Shown here piece by piece: positions 33,711 through 41,194 of a stretch of DNA of 64,000 nucleotides. The stretch lies in assembly GCF_000423665.1 (NCBI RefSeq), contig NZ_AUIK01000024.1:1-64000 (forward strand), read 5' to 3'. The position numbers and the translations under genes are program-made. The notes beneath the pieces are model-generated. The model searched no databases. It had not been told where the DNA came from and was given only the letters and a program-made list of their open reading frames with translations. This stretch comes from Solirubrobacter soli DSM 22325. Its GTDB lineage: Bacteria > Actinomycetota > Thermoleophilia > Solirubrobacterales > Solirubrobacteraceae. How positions within the stretch are numbered: the first letter of the stretch is position 1; each line of letters opens with the position of its first letter.

Positions 33711-34475
33711 TCAAGGCGCGTCACCTTTGGCCGCCACGATCACCAGGCGACTGGTGGTCGTCAGCGGGTCGCCGGTGAAGGACCCGTAGGCCTTGGCGGA
33801 GGCGAACCCCGCCGCGTCGATCATCGCGAGCAGCTCCGTGGCGCTGTAGGTGCGAACGCTGAACGTGCGCGACTCGCGCTCGCCGTTCGTGTGGATGAGG
33901 GTCTGCGTGGTCTGCGCGACGCCCGTCACCGGGTCCCAGGTGCGCTGCTGCAGGTGCAGCCGGCCTTCGCCCATCAGCAGCCAGTCCTTCTCCTGCCAGC
34001 CGGTGACCAGGCGGTCGCGGTGCATCGTCTCCAGGACGAGCTTGCCGCCCGGCCGGAGGACGCGCCGGATCTGCGCGAGCACCTTGGTGTCCTCCTCGTC
34101 TCCGAGATAGCCGAGCGAGGTGTACAGGTTGAACGCGGCGTCGAACGAGGCATCCGGCATCGGCAACTCGCGGTAGTCGGCGCGGATGAGCTTCGGCCAG
34201 CGCTCGTGGCCGGCGCGCCGGCGGGCCTCGTCGAGCAGCGTCTGCGAGCGGTCGACGCCGACGACCCGGTAGCCCGCGCGGGCGAGGGCGATCGTGTGGC
34301 GCCCGTAGCCGCAGGGCACGTCGATCACGTCGGCGCCGGGCTCGACGCCCGCCAGCCTCGCGACCGCGAGCGCGTCCCCGGCGGCCTGCGCGTCCATCTC
34401 GTCGTGGACGTAGGCGCGCAGATAGAACTCGCCGAAGAAGTCGTCCCACTCCGCGGTGCTGCTCGGGTGCGTCAT
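33711..34475 (-). CDS. class I SAM-dependent methyltransferase
   Basis: 254 aa. SAM-binding motif I VIDVPCGYGRHTIALARAG (about residues 47-65), motif II VGVDRSQTLLDEARRRA, and post-motif FNLYTSLGYLGDEEDT. Resembles small-molecule methyltransferases of the Methyltransf_25 type; substrate unknown. Its ATG overlaps the stop of a 45-codon gene (ATGA), indicating coupling. Confidence 0.88.
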   Translation of the reverse strand: MTHPSSTAEWDDFFGEFYLRAYVHDEMDAQAAGDALAVARLAGVEPGADVIDVPCGYGRHTIALARAGYRVVGVDRSQTLLDEARRRAGHERWPKLIRADYRELPMPDASFDAAFNLYTSLGYLGDEEDTKVLAQIRRVLRPGGKLVLETMHRDRLVTGWQEKDWLLMGEGRLHLQQRTWDPVTGVAQTTQTLIHTNGERESRTFSVRTYSATELLAMIDAAGFASAKAYGSFTGDPLTTTSRLVIVAAKGDAP

Positions 34476-34609
34476 GTCGCGGTCCAACGGTAGACCTGAT
34501 CGTCGCGCAGCTCGATCGAGCTGGGCGCCGGCAGGCGGTTCGAGTCCTGCAGCAGCCGCAGCGTCTCCCAGTCGCCGCCCTCGAACGCCGCCCGCGCCCG
34601 CTCCTCCAT
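34472..34609 (-). CDS. 45-aa protein coupled to the methyltransferase
   Basis: MEERARAAFEGGDWETLRLL then QDSNRLPAPSSIELRDDQVY. It looks like a small folded or helical peptide with a conserved-looking GDWE...LP core. The ATG at 34609 and TGA at 34472-34474 overlap the methyltransferase start by 4 bp. The frame is open upstream into the NmrA gene 3' end, but that part is not protein-like. Function unknown. Confidence 0.5.
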   Translation of the reverse strand: MEERARAAFEGGDWETLRLLQDSNRLPAPSSIELRDDQVYRWTAT

Positions 34610-34620
34610 GCCGCGGAGTT

Positions 34621-35436
34621 CTACACGCGCTCGAGCGGCCAGGCGATCTCGGCCGCCCACTCACCGGCTCGGCGCGGCGCCCAGCCGAGCGCCTCGATCG
34701 CGGGCCGCGGGTCGGGCGCCGGAGCCGGCGGAGCGGAGGCCAGCAGCTCGTAGACCGCCGCGGTGCCGTCGGCGGCGTGGTCGCCGAGGTGGGGCCGCAG
34801 GCGCTCGGCGAACTCGCGGGGCGCGATCTGCTCCCAGCGCAGCGCCATCCCGAGCGCCTCGCCGAGCTCCGCCGCCAACTCGACGCCGGTATACGGGTGG
34901 CCGGGCAGCGCGAACCGACCCGCCACGCCGTCCTCGACCGCTCGGACGGCCGCCAGGCCGACATCGGCGGTCGCGACCCACGCCAGCGGCGCCGCCGCGG
35001 GCACCGGGTAGGCGACGACGCCCTCGCCGATCGTCGACCAGGGCGCGCTGAGGTTCTCGAGGTAGACGGTCGGCGCGAGCACGGTCACCACCGGCACGTC
35101 GGCCTCGGCGGCGATCACCCGCGCGTCCAGGAACGGCACGCCGGTGCGCTCGGGCGGGATCGGGCCGCTGGTGTTGAGCACGAAGTGGCGTACGCCGGCC
35201 GTCTCGGCGGCGCGGGCGGCGTTGGCGGCCATTCGCGGCCCGCGTCCGTCGTAGACGACCGGGAGCGTGAGGACGACCGCGTCGACGCCCGCGTACGCGG
35301 ACTCGAGCGAGGCGCGGTCGAGCAGGTCGGCGCCGGTCGCGCGGCTGAGCGGGCGGACGTCGTGGGTGGCGAAGGCGGCAGCGATGGGCGCGCCCTGCGA
35401 GCCGGTCGCGCCGTGCACGGCGATGGTCTTGGTCAT
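34621..35436 (-). CDS. NmrA-like NAD(P)-binding oxidoreductase
   Basis: 271 aa. Rossmann motif VHGATGSQGAPIAAAF at the N-terminus, and the NmrA/TMR-like pattern HFVLNTSGPIPPERTGVPFL and VTVLAPTVYLENLSAPW. It lacks the YxxxK pair of classical SDRs, as NmrA-type redox sensors and quinone reductases (QOR2-like) do. Divergent from an HxlR regulator across a palindromic operator, the usual layout for redox- or quinone-responsive HxlR pairs. Confidence 0.85.
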   Translation of the reverse strand: MTKTIAVHGATGSQGAPIAAAFATHDVRPLSRATGADLLDRASLESAYAGVDAVVLTLPVVYDGRGPRMAANAARAAETAGVRHFVLNTSGPIPPERTGVPFLDARVIAAEADVPVVTVLAPTVYLENLSAPWSTIGEGVVAYPVPAAAPLAWVATADVGLAAVRAVEDGVAGRFALPGHPYTGVELAAELGEALGMALRWEQIAPREFAERLRPHLGDHAADGTAAVYELLASAPPAPAPDPRPAIEALGWAPRRAGEWAAEIAWPLERV

Positions 35437-35457
35437 GTCCGACCTTATAGTTCCCTT

Positions 35458-35473
35458 TGGGTAGCAGTACCCA
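35458..35473. promoter_or_regulatory. palindromic operator between the NmrA-like and hxlR genes
   Basis: TGGGTA (35458-35463), 4-bp centre GCAG, TACCCA (35468-35473): a perfect inverted repeat in the 66-bp divergent gap. A CTATAA-like -10 for the minus gene lies just beside it (35445-35450), so binding would block that promoter. Probably the HxlR site. Confidence 0.55.
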
Positions 35474-35502
35474 GAACGGGATGCAGTATCCTCGAGGGAA
35501 CC

Positions 35503-35829
35503 ATGGACGCGTCCCCGACCGCCGGCTGCCCGATCGAGCGTGCGCTGCGCGTGCTCGACGGCAAGTGGTCGGTCCTGATCATCCGCGACCTGCTGTCCGG
35601 ACCGAAGCGCTTCACCGAGCTCCGCACCTCCCTGGGGATGGGCAGCCCGAAGACGCTGACCGAACGGCTACGCATCCTCGAGCACCAGGGCATCCTCACC
35701 CGCACCGTGTACGCGGAGGTCCCGCCCCGCGTCGTCTACGAGCTCACCGAGCGCGGCCAGAGCTTCCGCGCCGTGCTCGAGGCGATGGCCGCGTGGGGCG
35801 ACCGCGACCTGTACGACCTCGCCGCCTAG
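35503..35829 (+). CDS. HxlR-family transcriptional regulator
   Basis: 108 aa winged helix-turn-helix. Typical N-terminal Cys (GCPIERALRVLDGKWSVLII), RDLLSGPKRFTELRTSLGM, LTERLRILEHQGILTR and YELTERGQSF. The conserved Cys at residue 9 is the redox- or electrophile-sensing position in many HxlR proteins. GAGGGAA precedes the ATG. Likely represses itself and the divergent NmrA-like gene. Confidence 0.92.
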   Translation: MDASPTAGCPIERALRVLDGKWSVLIIRDLLSGPKRFTELRTSLGMGSPKTLTERLRILEHQGILTRTVYAEVPPRVVYELTERGQSFRAVLEAMAAWGDRDLYDLAA

Positions 35830-36320
35830 GGACAGCGCGCGCCGAAGGCCACGGGCACGCGGCGCCACTCCCGCGCGCCCTCGCGGCGCACCAGCAGCGT
35901 CCCGCACCCGTTGCGCTGCGCGACGAAGCCGCCCGCGTAGCCGGTCTCCTCACCCACGACGCCGTCGTCTGAGAAGTGCGGCGTGTCGGGGGCGCAGGGG
36001 ATCACCCGCACCTCTGGGGCGCCCTTGCCGGACCGGTCGGTGCGGTCGTAGTCGACGGCGAGCCACGAGCGGTCGCGGGCCGCGACCTTGATCCGCACCG
36101 GCGCCCCCGCGCGGACGCCGAGGCCGGACTTGTAGACCGGCTCCTCGGTGAAGTCGTGCCGAACGGCGTTGCGCAGGCCGAAGAACGTCACGCCGCCCAC
36201 CTGCACGGACCGGCGCAGCACAGCGCGGCGCTGCTCGGCCGTCATCCCCCCGCCCTCGACGTGCTGCGCGCAGTCCGCGGTCGGGACCAAGGCCAGCGAG
36301 GCGAGCAGGATCGGGAGCAA
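35826..36320 (-). CDS. secreted hypothetical protein
   Basis: 164 aa from a TTG. Short signal peptide (MLPILLASLALVPTADCA). The mature part has TFFGLRNAVRHDFTEEPVYK, WLAVDYDRTD and a C-terminal RNGCGTLLVRREGAREWRRV; three cysteines may form disulfides. No domain recognised. It overlaps the convergent hxlR stop by 4 bp and abuts the DUF4097 gene upstream with no gap. Confidence 0.65.
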   Translation of the reverse strand: MLPILLASLALVPTADCAQHVEGGGMTAEQRRAVLRRSVQVGGVTFFGLRNAVRHDFTEEPVYKSGLGVRAGAPVRIKVAARDRSWLAVDYDRTDRSGKGAPEVRVIPCAPDTPHFSDDGVVGEETGYAGGFVAQRNGCGTLLVRREGAREWRRVPVAFGARCP

Positions 36321-37157
36321 TCAGTTTCCGTAGCCGACGGTGACGTCACCGGAGGACGTCTGGGCACGGAGGATACGGGTCGCCGCCGGGTCGCTCTTGA
36401 CGTTCAGGTGCTGGTCGCCGCTGCCGGAGTCGGCCTCGACGCGGTACGTGCCGCCTTCGGGGACCGAGATGTCGACATCGCCCGAGGCGGTCGAGGCGTC
36501 GACGACCTCGGGAGCGTGCGCGAAGTCGAGCTCGACGTCCCCCGACGCGGTGTCGGCGGCCAGGTGGCCGGTGCCGAGGTCCTCGCCGCTGATGTCGCCG
36601 GAGCCGGTCCGCAGATCCGCCGCGCCCGCGAGCGCGCGCACGTTGACGTCGCCGGAGCTCGTGTGCAGCTCGGAGTCGCCGGTCAGCCCGGTGGCGTTGA
36701 CGTCACCCGAGCCGGTCTCGAGCTTGACGTTCCCGCTCAGCCCGTCGGCGGTCACGTCGCCGGACCCGGCGCGGACGTCGACCGCGGTGCCCGCGGGCAC
36801 GCGGATCACGATCCGGGCGCGGCAGGGGCCGAAGCTGATGTACGGGCAGTTGCCGCTGATCCGCACCGTCGTGCCGTCCTTGACGGCACGCAGGACGGGC
36901 GCGTGGATCGAGCCCTTGACGGAGGAGTCGACGGTCACCAGCGGCATCGTGGAGAGCTCACGGACGACCGTGATGTCGCCGCCTGCGGCCGCGTCCACCT
37001 CGAGCCTGGAGACCGGCCCCGGGATCACCTGGTGGTTGGTGCGCTCGACCGACCCGACCGTCCACCCCGCGACCTGCACGGCCGCGATCGCGGAGAACAG
37101 CAGGGCGAGCGCGCCGCCGATCAGCAGCGCGGCGCCGCGTTGTGCGCGCGGCGTCAT
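36321..37157 (-). CDS. DUF4097-type beta-strand-repeat membrane protein
   Basis: 278 aa. N-terminal transmembrane anchor (GAALLIGGALALLFSAIAAV) followed by a beta-helix-like array of repeated SGDV-type turns (GSGDVTADGL, GSGDVNATGL, SSGDVNVRAL, GSGDISGEDL, ASGDVELDFA, ASGDVDISVP). Genes of this type often accompany two-component systems as extracytoplasmic sensors or adhesin-like proteins. The ATG overlaps the regulator stop (ATGA), so the kinase-regulator-DUF4097 set is one operon. Confidence 0.82.
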   Translation of the reverse strand: MTPRAQRGAALLIGGALALLFSAIAAVQVAGWTVGSVERTNHQVIPGPVSRLEVDAAAGGDITVVRELSTMPLVTVDSSVKGSIHAPVLRAVKDGTTVRISGNCPYISFGPCRARIVIRVPAGTAVDVRAGSGDVTADGLSGNVKLETGSGDVNATGLTGDSELHTSSGDVNVRALAGAADLRTGSGDISGEDLGTGHLAADTASGDVELDFAHAPEVVDASTASGDVDISVPEGGTYRVEADSGSGDQHLNVKSDPAATRILRAQTSSGDVTVGYGN

Positions 37158-37807
37158 TTGTGATCGTGCTCCAGGTAGCGCAGCACCGCCAGCACGCGGC
37201 GGTGCGCCTGGTCGGCGGGCGGCAGGCCGAGCTTGAGGAAGATGTTCGTCACGTGCTTCTCGACGGCGCCCTCGGTGACGACGAGCGACTCGGCGATGAG
37301 GCTGTTGGTGCGGCCTTCGGCCATCAGGGCGAGGACTTCCCGCTCGCGCGGGGAGAGCGGTTCGAGCGGGTCCTTCCGGCCGGACCGCACCAACAGCTGG
37401 GTGACGACCTCCGGGTCCAGCGCGGCGCCGCCGGCGGCGACGCGGCGCAACGCCTCCAGGAACTCGGACACGTCGGCGACGCGGTCCTTGAGCAGGTAGC
37501 CGATCCCGCTCGAGTCCCCGGCCAGCAGGTCGACGGCGTAGCGCTCCTCGACGTACTGGGAGAGCATCAAGAGAGAGACGTCCGGCCACTGCTTGCGGAT
37601 CACGAGCGCCGCGCGCACGCCCTCGTCGGAGAACGTCGGCGGCATCCGGATGTCGACGACACAGACGTCGGGCTGGTGCTTCTCGACGGCGCGCAGCAGC
37701 GCCTCACCGTCGGCGACGCAGTCGACGACGTCGAACCCGCCCTCGTCGAGGAGCCGCGCGAGTCCCTCGCGCAACAGGACGGCGTCTTCGGCGATCACGG
37801 CTCGCAT
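37154..37807 (-). CDS. NarL/LuxR-family response regulator
   Basis: 217 aa. Receiver domain with acidic residues AVIAEDAVLL, phospho-Asp in VCVVDIRMPP (about residue 53) and Lys in YLLKDRV; C-terminal LuxR helix-turn-helix LSPREREVLALMAEGRTNSL followed by VTEGAVEKHVTNIFLKLGL. Cognate kinase is encoded immediately upstream with a 13-bp overlap. Probable targets include its own operon. Confidence 0.93.
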   Translation of the reverse strand: MRAVIAEDAVLLREGLARLLDEGGFDVVDCVADGEALLRAVEKHQPDVCVVDIRMPPTFSDEGVRAALVIRKQWPDVSLLMLSQYVEERYAVDLLAGDSSGIGYLLKDRVADVSEFLEALRRVAAGGAALDPEVVTQLLVRSGRKDPLEPLSPREREVLALMAEGRTNSLIAESLVVTEGAVEKHVTNIFLKLGLPPADQAHRRVLAVLRYLEHDHK

Positions 37808-39033
37808 GGCAACTCCACTCGCAGGGTCGTTCCCCCGCCGGGCGGGCTGGAAAGGTGTAGGTCGCCGTCGACGGCGCGGACGCGGTCGCGCAGGCCCGAG
37901 ATGCCGATCCCGGTGGCGAGCGCGCCGCCGCGCCCGTTGTCGAGCACCTCGACGACGAGCCGGTCGCCCAGGTACTCGACGGTCAACCAGGCACGCGTGG
38001 CCTGGGCGTGCTTGGCGACGTTGGTCAGCGCCTCGGCGACGACGAAGTAGGCGATCGCCTCACTGTGCGCGCTCGCGCGGCGCGGCAGGTCGACGTCGAC
38101 GGCGACGGGGATCGGGCAACGCGCCGCCAACGCCGAGACGGCGGCGTCCAGCCCGCGGTCGGTCAGCACCGCGGGGTGGATGCCGCGGGCGAGGTTGCGC
38201 AACTCGACGAGCGCCTCCTTGGCCTCGCCGTGCGCCTCCCCGACGAGCGTGCGGGCGAGCGCGGGGTCCTCGGTCGCCTTGGCGCGGCCGAGCGTCATCG
38301 CCAGCGCGACGAGCCGCTGCTGCGCGCCGTCGTGCAGGTCGCGCTCGATCCGGCGGCGTTCGGCGTCGGCGGCCGCGACCATGCCGGCGCGGGTCGCCTC
38401 GAGCGTGTCGACGCGGGCGGTGAGACGCTCGCGCTCCCCCGCCTCCAGGAGCAGGCGCGCCATCGCGACCTGCACCGCGGCGACGCCGCGGGCGAGCCAC
38501 GGAGCGGCGTACAGCGCGCCGGCGCCGCCGACGACGTGGGCGACGGCCGAGGGGAAGTAGCCGATCTCGGCGCCGAAGATCACGTGCCCGCCGTCGGCGA
38601 ACAGGCCCCAGAGCGGGAAGCTGAGCATCGCGATCGCGGCGCCCCAGGCGAAGAAGACGAGGCTCGAGCCGATGAAGCCCACGAACGGCAGCGCGACGAG
38701 CGCGTAGGTCAGCTCCAACCACGCGCCCCGCGAGCCGAGCCAGCGCAGCGCGCGGTTGAGCCAGTTGCCGTCGCGCGGCAGGCGGCGCGTGGGGAAGTCG
38801 ACGCCGAAGACGGCCATCACGCGGCGGCGCTCGAGCCGCGCCAGCAGGTGCGAGAGCGCGAAGACGACGACGATCAGCGGGAGGCCCACGAGCGCCAGCA
38901 CGAGCAGCGCGGTGCCGAGCAGCAGCGTCGGCAGCAGGACGCAGAACGCGATGAAGCCGATCGTGGCGCTCAGGGCCACGTACGCGGTGGCCTCGAACGC
39001 TTCGGCGGAGAACGTCGCTCGCAGCTTCATCAT
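37795..39033 (-). CDS. sensor histidine kinase (HisKA_3 type)
   Basis: About 412 aa. Four or more N-terminal transmembrane helices in a DUF4153/sensor-like region (TIGFIAFCVLLPTLLLGTAL and later WGAAIAMLSFPLWGLF), phospho-acceptor His in RRRIERDLHDGAQQRLVALA, and an HATPase_c domain with ALTNVAKHAQATRA and VLDNGRGGA. Start MMKLRATFSAEAF at 39033 chosen at the first membrane-protein-like sequence. Pairs with the LuxR regulator downstream. Confidence 0.91.
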   Translation of the reverse strand: MMKLRATFSAEAFEATAYVALSATIGFIAFCVLLPTLLLGTALLVLALVGLPLIVVVFALSHLLARLERRRVMAVFGVDFPTRRLPRDGNWLNRALRWLGSRGAWLELTYALVALPFVGFIGSSLVFFAWGAAIAMLSFPLWGLFADGGHVIFGAEIGYFPSAVAHVVGGAGALYAAPWLARGVAAVQVAMARLLLEAGERERLTARVDTLEATRAGMVAAADAERRRIERDLHDGAQQRLVALAMTLGRAKATEDPALARTLVGEAHGEAKEALVELRNLARGIHPAVLTDRGLDAAVSALAARCPIPVAVDVDLPRRASAHSEAIAYFVVAEALTNVAKHAQATRAWLTVEYLGDRLVVEVLDNGRGGALATGIGISGLRDRVRAVDGDLHLSSPPGGGTTLRVELPCEP

Positions 39034-39112
39034 GCGCCGAGAACGGTATGGCGGATGCGGGGCGCCGACCAGACCGGCCACCCCGCATCTTTCATCTCTG
39101 GCTAGCCGGAGC

Positions 39113-39391
39113 TCAGTCCGGGATCAGGCCATCGCCGGTGAACTGGTGCCCGGCTTCGGCGAACGTCAGGTCCGGCGGCGGGATGATGACGTCGGACTCC
39201 TCGAGCACGTCGTCGGCGACGGGCCTGCCGTCGCTACGGACCAGCTCGAGCAGCGACGCGAACGCCGTGTGGAAGCGTTCCTCGTCCCCAGCCTCGACCG
39301 CTTCCACGACCTCGTTGTCCAGCTCGTTGAGCCGGTCCACGTCGTCGTCGGGGAAGTCGTACTGCCCCTCGGTGGCGATGCGGACGATCAC
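39113..39391 (-). CDS. pspAA: PspA-associated protein PspAA
   Basis: 92 aa from a GTG that overlaps the pspA stop (GTGA). Pattern VIVRIATEGQYDFPDDDVDR and LNELDNEVVEAVEAGDEERF then VRSDGRPVADDVLEESDVII matches PspAA. Always seen next to PspA in actinobacteria; thought to modulate PspA at the membrane, mechanism unknown. Confidence 0.88.
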   Translation of the reverse strand: MIVRIATEGQYDFPDDDVDRLNELDNEVVEAVEAGDEERFHTAFASLLELVRSDGRPVADDVLEESDVIIPPPDLTFAEAGHQFTGDGLIPD

Positions 39392-40194
39392 GCTGGACGC
39401 TCCTGCGACGGCGTGGGCGGGGCGGGCGCGGGAGCCGGCGCCTGAGCCGGATCGCCGGCACCGAGTGCCTGCTGGGGAGCGGGCCCCTGGCCGAGCTCGG
39501 CCCGCAGGCGGGCGAGATCGTCGTCGACCGCGGACTGTGAGCTGAGCTCGTGCAGCTGGCGGTCGATGTCGTCCTGGCCGGCCGTGAGGCTGAGCTGGTC
39601 GTCGAACGCGCCCGAGGCCTCGAGCTCGTCCATCGCCTGCGCACGCGCACGCATGTTCTCGGTCTTGTCCTGCGCGCGCTGCATCGCCATGCCGATGTCG
39701 GCCATCTCCTCGCCCACGCCAGTGGCGGCCTCGGAGATCCTGACGGAGGCCTCGGCGGCGGAGTACTGCGCCTTGATGACCTCCTTCTTGGTGCGGAACT
39801 GGTCGATCTTGGAGCGGAGCTTGGCCTCCTGATCGACGAGCTTCTGCTGCTGCGCCTCGAGCTCCTGGACCTGGCTGTCCAGCCCCTGCAGCTCGGTCTG
39901 CGCGAACTGCTTGCGCTCCAACGCCACACGCGCCAGATCCTCGCGATTCTGCGCGAGGGCCTGCCGAGCCTGGGTGTCGAGCTTGACGACCTGCTGCTCC
40001 AGCTTCTGCTGCTGGAGCTGAAGGCGCTTCTTGGACGTCACGACGTCCGCGATGCCCTTCTTCACGTTCTGGAGCAGCTCCATTTGCTTCTGGTAGCTGT
40101 ACTCCAGCGTTTCGCTCGGATCCTCGGCCTTGTCGAGCAGCTTGTTGATCTTGGCCTTGATTACCGTGGAGAACCGCCCGGACATGCCGGCCAC
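39388..40194 (-). CDS. pspA: phage-shock protein A / IM30 (ESCRT-III-like)
   Basis: 268 aa. Starts GTG at 40194 (MAGMSGRFSTVIKAKINKLL) with GGGAGG close upstream; ATG 40185 is an alternative. Long alpha-helical coiled coil (SYQKQMELLQNVKKGIADVV, KKRLQLQQQKLEQQVVKLDT, and onward). A Pro/Ala-rich C-terminal tail follows. PspA assembles on stressed membranes. The gene reads away from htpX-pspAB, with which it forms a split four-gene Psp set. Confidence 0.93.
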   Translation of the reverse strand: MAGMSGRFSTVIKAKINKLLDKAEDPSETLEYSYQKQMELLQNVKKGIADVVTSKKRLQLQQQKLEQQVVKLDTQARQALAQNREDLARVALERKQFAQTELQGLDSQVQELEAQQQKLVDQEAKLRSKIDQFRTKKEVIKAQYSAAEASVRISEAATGVGEEMADIGMAMQRAQDKTENMRARAQAMDELEASGAFDDQLSLTAGQDDIDRQLHELSSQSAVDDDLARLRAELGQGPAPQQALGAGDPAQAPAPAPAPPTPSQERPA

Positions 40195-40301
40195 GGCACC
40201 TCCCTTCCATGTGTGGTCGGACTTATGGAGTCAGACCAAGCCTACTCGGCTCCTTTAAGAAGAGACGAGCCGGGTACCACCAGGGTGCTCGGTAGGGCGA
40301 A

Positions 40302-40922
40302 CTAGAAGCCGAGCGGGTGACGCACCTTGAAGCCCTTCGGGCTCCGCTGCGTCGGGCGCCAGCGCGGGCCGCGCTCGAGCGCCTTCTTGAACTTGCGCGT
40401 GTTGGAGCGGGTGACCGAGGCCGCGCTCGTGTCCAGCCGCAGGCCGGCGATGACCGCGTAGGCGTGGCCGGGGTTCGTGTAGACCGTGATCCACGTGCCC
40501 GGGCCCTTCTCGCCCCACTTCATGAAGCTGCCGGAGTCCAGCGCCTGGTCGAGCAGGCCGGCGCCGTGGAGCGCGTAGGAGACGGTGCCGGAGCAGTCGT
40601 AGCCGTCGTCCTCGAAGTCGCCGTGGCCGCCGCCGTAGATGTACGGCTTGTCCTGGATCAGGTTCGCGGCCCAGATCGCCTGCTGCACCTGCGGCGGAGC
40701 GTCGGCGGGAGCGGCGGCCGTGCCGTCGGGCAGCAGCTGCGCGACCGACCCGGGGACCGTGAGGTTCTGGGGCGCCGGGGGCGGCGTGGGGGTCGGGGTC
40801 GGCTCCTGGTACGCCGCGCCGCCTGACTTGTCGGACGCGGGGGTTTGCGCCGCGGCCGTCGCAGGCAGAACCAGAACTACAGATGTCGTGATACAGAGGG
40901 CGAGAGCCCGCAGCGATTTCAA
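40302..40922 (-). CDS. secreted NlpC/P60-like cell-wall hydrolase
   Basis: 206 aa from a TTG; AGAGG lies about 9 nt upstream. Signal peptide (ALALCITTSVVLVLPATAAA), a Pro/Thr-rich linker (PTPTPTPPPAPQ) and a catalytic region with DDGYDCSGTVSYALHGAG (catalytic Cys) and a His in PGHAYAVIAG. These are the NlpC/P60 (or related CHAP-like) active residues. A c-di-AMP riboswitch leads the gene, the same pairing known for many actinobacterial peptidoglycan hydrolases. Confidence 0.88.
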   Translation of the reverse strand: MKSLRALALCITTSVVLVLPATAAAQTPASDKSGGAAYQEPTPTPTPPPAPQNLTVPGSVAQLLPDGTAAAPADAPPQVQQAIWAANLIQDKPYIYGGGHGDFEDDGYDCSGTVSYALHGAGLLDQALDSGSFMKWGEKGPGTWITVYTNPGHAYAVIAGLRLDTSAASVTRSNTRKFKKALERGPRWRPTQRSPKGFKVRHPLGF

Positions 40923-40935
40923 GCCGTATTCCTCT

Positions 40936-41071
40936 TTCGTCGGCCTGCGGGGTTAGCTGACGGGCTGACGCTGAAAGAGCCTGCGTCTCATGCCACCACG
41001 GCACGATTAGCCCCAACTACTTGGGTCCCCCGCCCCCTGGAGACCAACCAGGGGCTCGGCGTGTGCGGCAA
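40936..41071 (-). promoter_or_regulatory. c-di-AMP (ydaO/yuaA) riboswitch
   Basis: The minus-strand leader contains the conserved 3' block of the ydaO class (CCCGTCAGCTAACCCCGC then AGGC, 40943-40964) and the 5' block CGCCGAGCCCC with GGGGGACCCAA and GGGGCTAATCG upstream. It begins a few bases after the promoter and ends about 15-20 bases before the gene's Shine-Dalgarno sequence. Ligand binding in this class turns expression off, so high c-di-AMP should reduce hydrolase production. Confidence 0.9.
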
Positions 41072-41099
41072 CTTATACGAAGCCGCGGGTTTATGTCCA
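41072..41099 (-). promoter_or_regulatory. housekeeping promoter of the riboswitch-controlled gene
   Basis: Minus strand: TGGACA (41094-41099), 16-bp spacer, TATAAG (41072-41077). Both hexamers match sigma-70 consensus at 5 of 6. The expected transcript start falls at the 5' edge of the riboswitch. Confidence 0.75.
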
Positions 41100-41194
41100 G
41101 TAACTACGGGCCACTTGGGGGGTGGCCGGTCCTGATTTGAGATCGGCGAGCTTAGCGGGAGCTTGAATCCCTGGCGCGTATCCGCTCTTTACAT

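Noticed and set aside
33669..33714. TTGAGG...CCTCAA inverted repeat between pspAB and the methyltransferase gene as a terminator
   Set aside because: Only 6-bp arms separated by about 34 bases without a T run; too weak to call.
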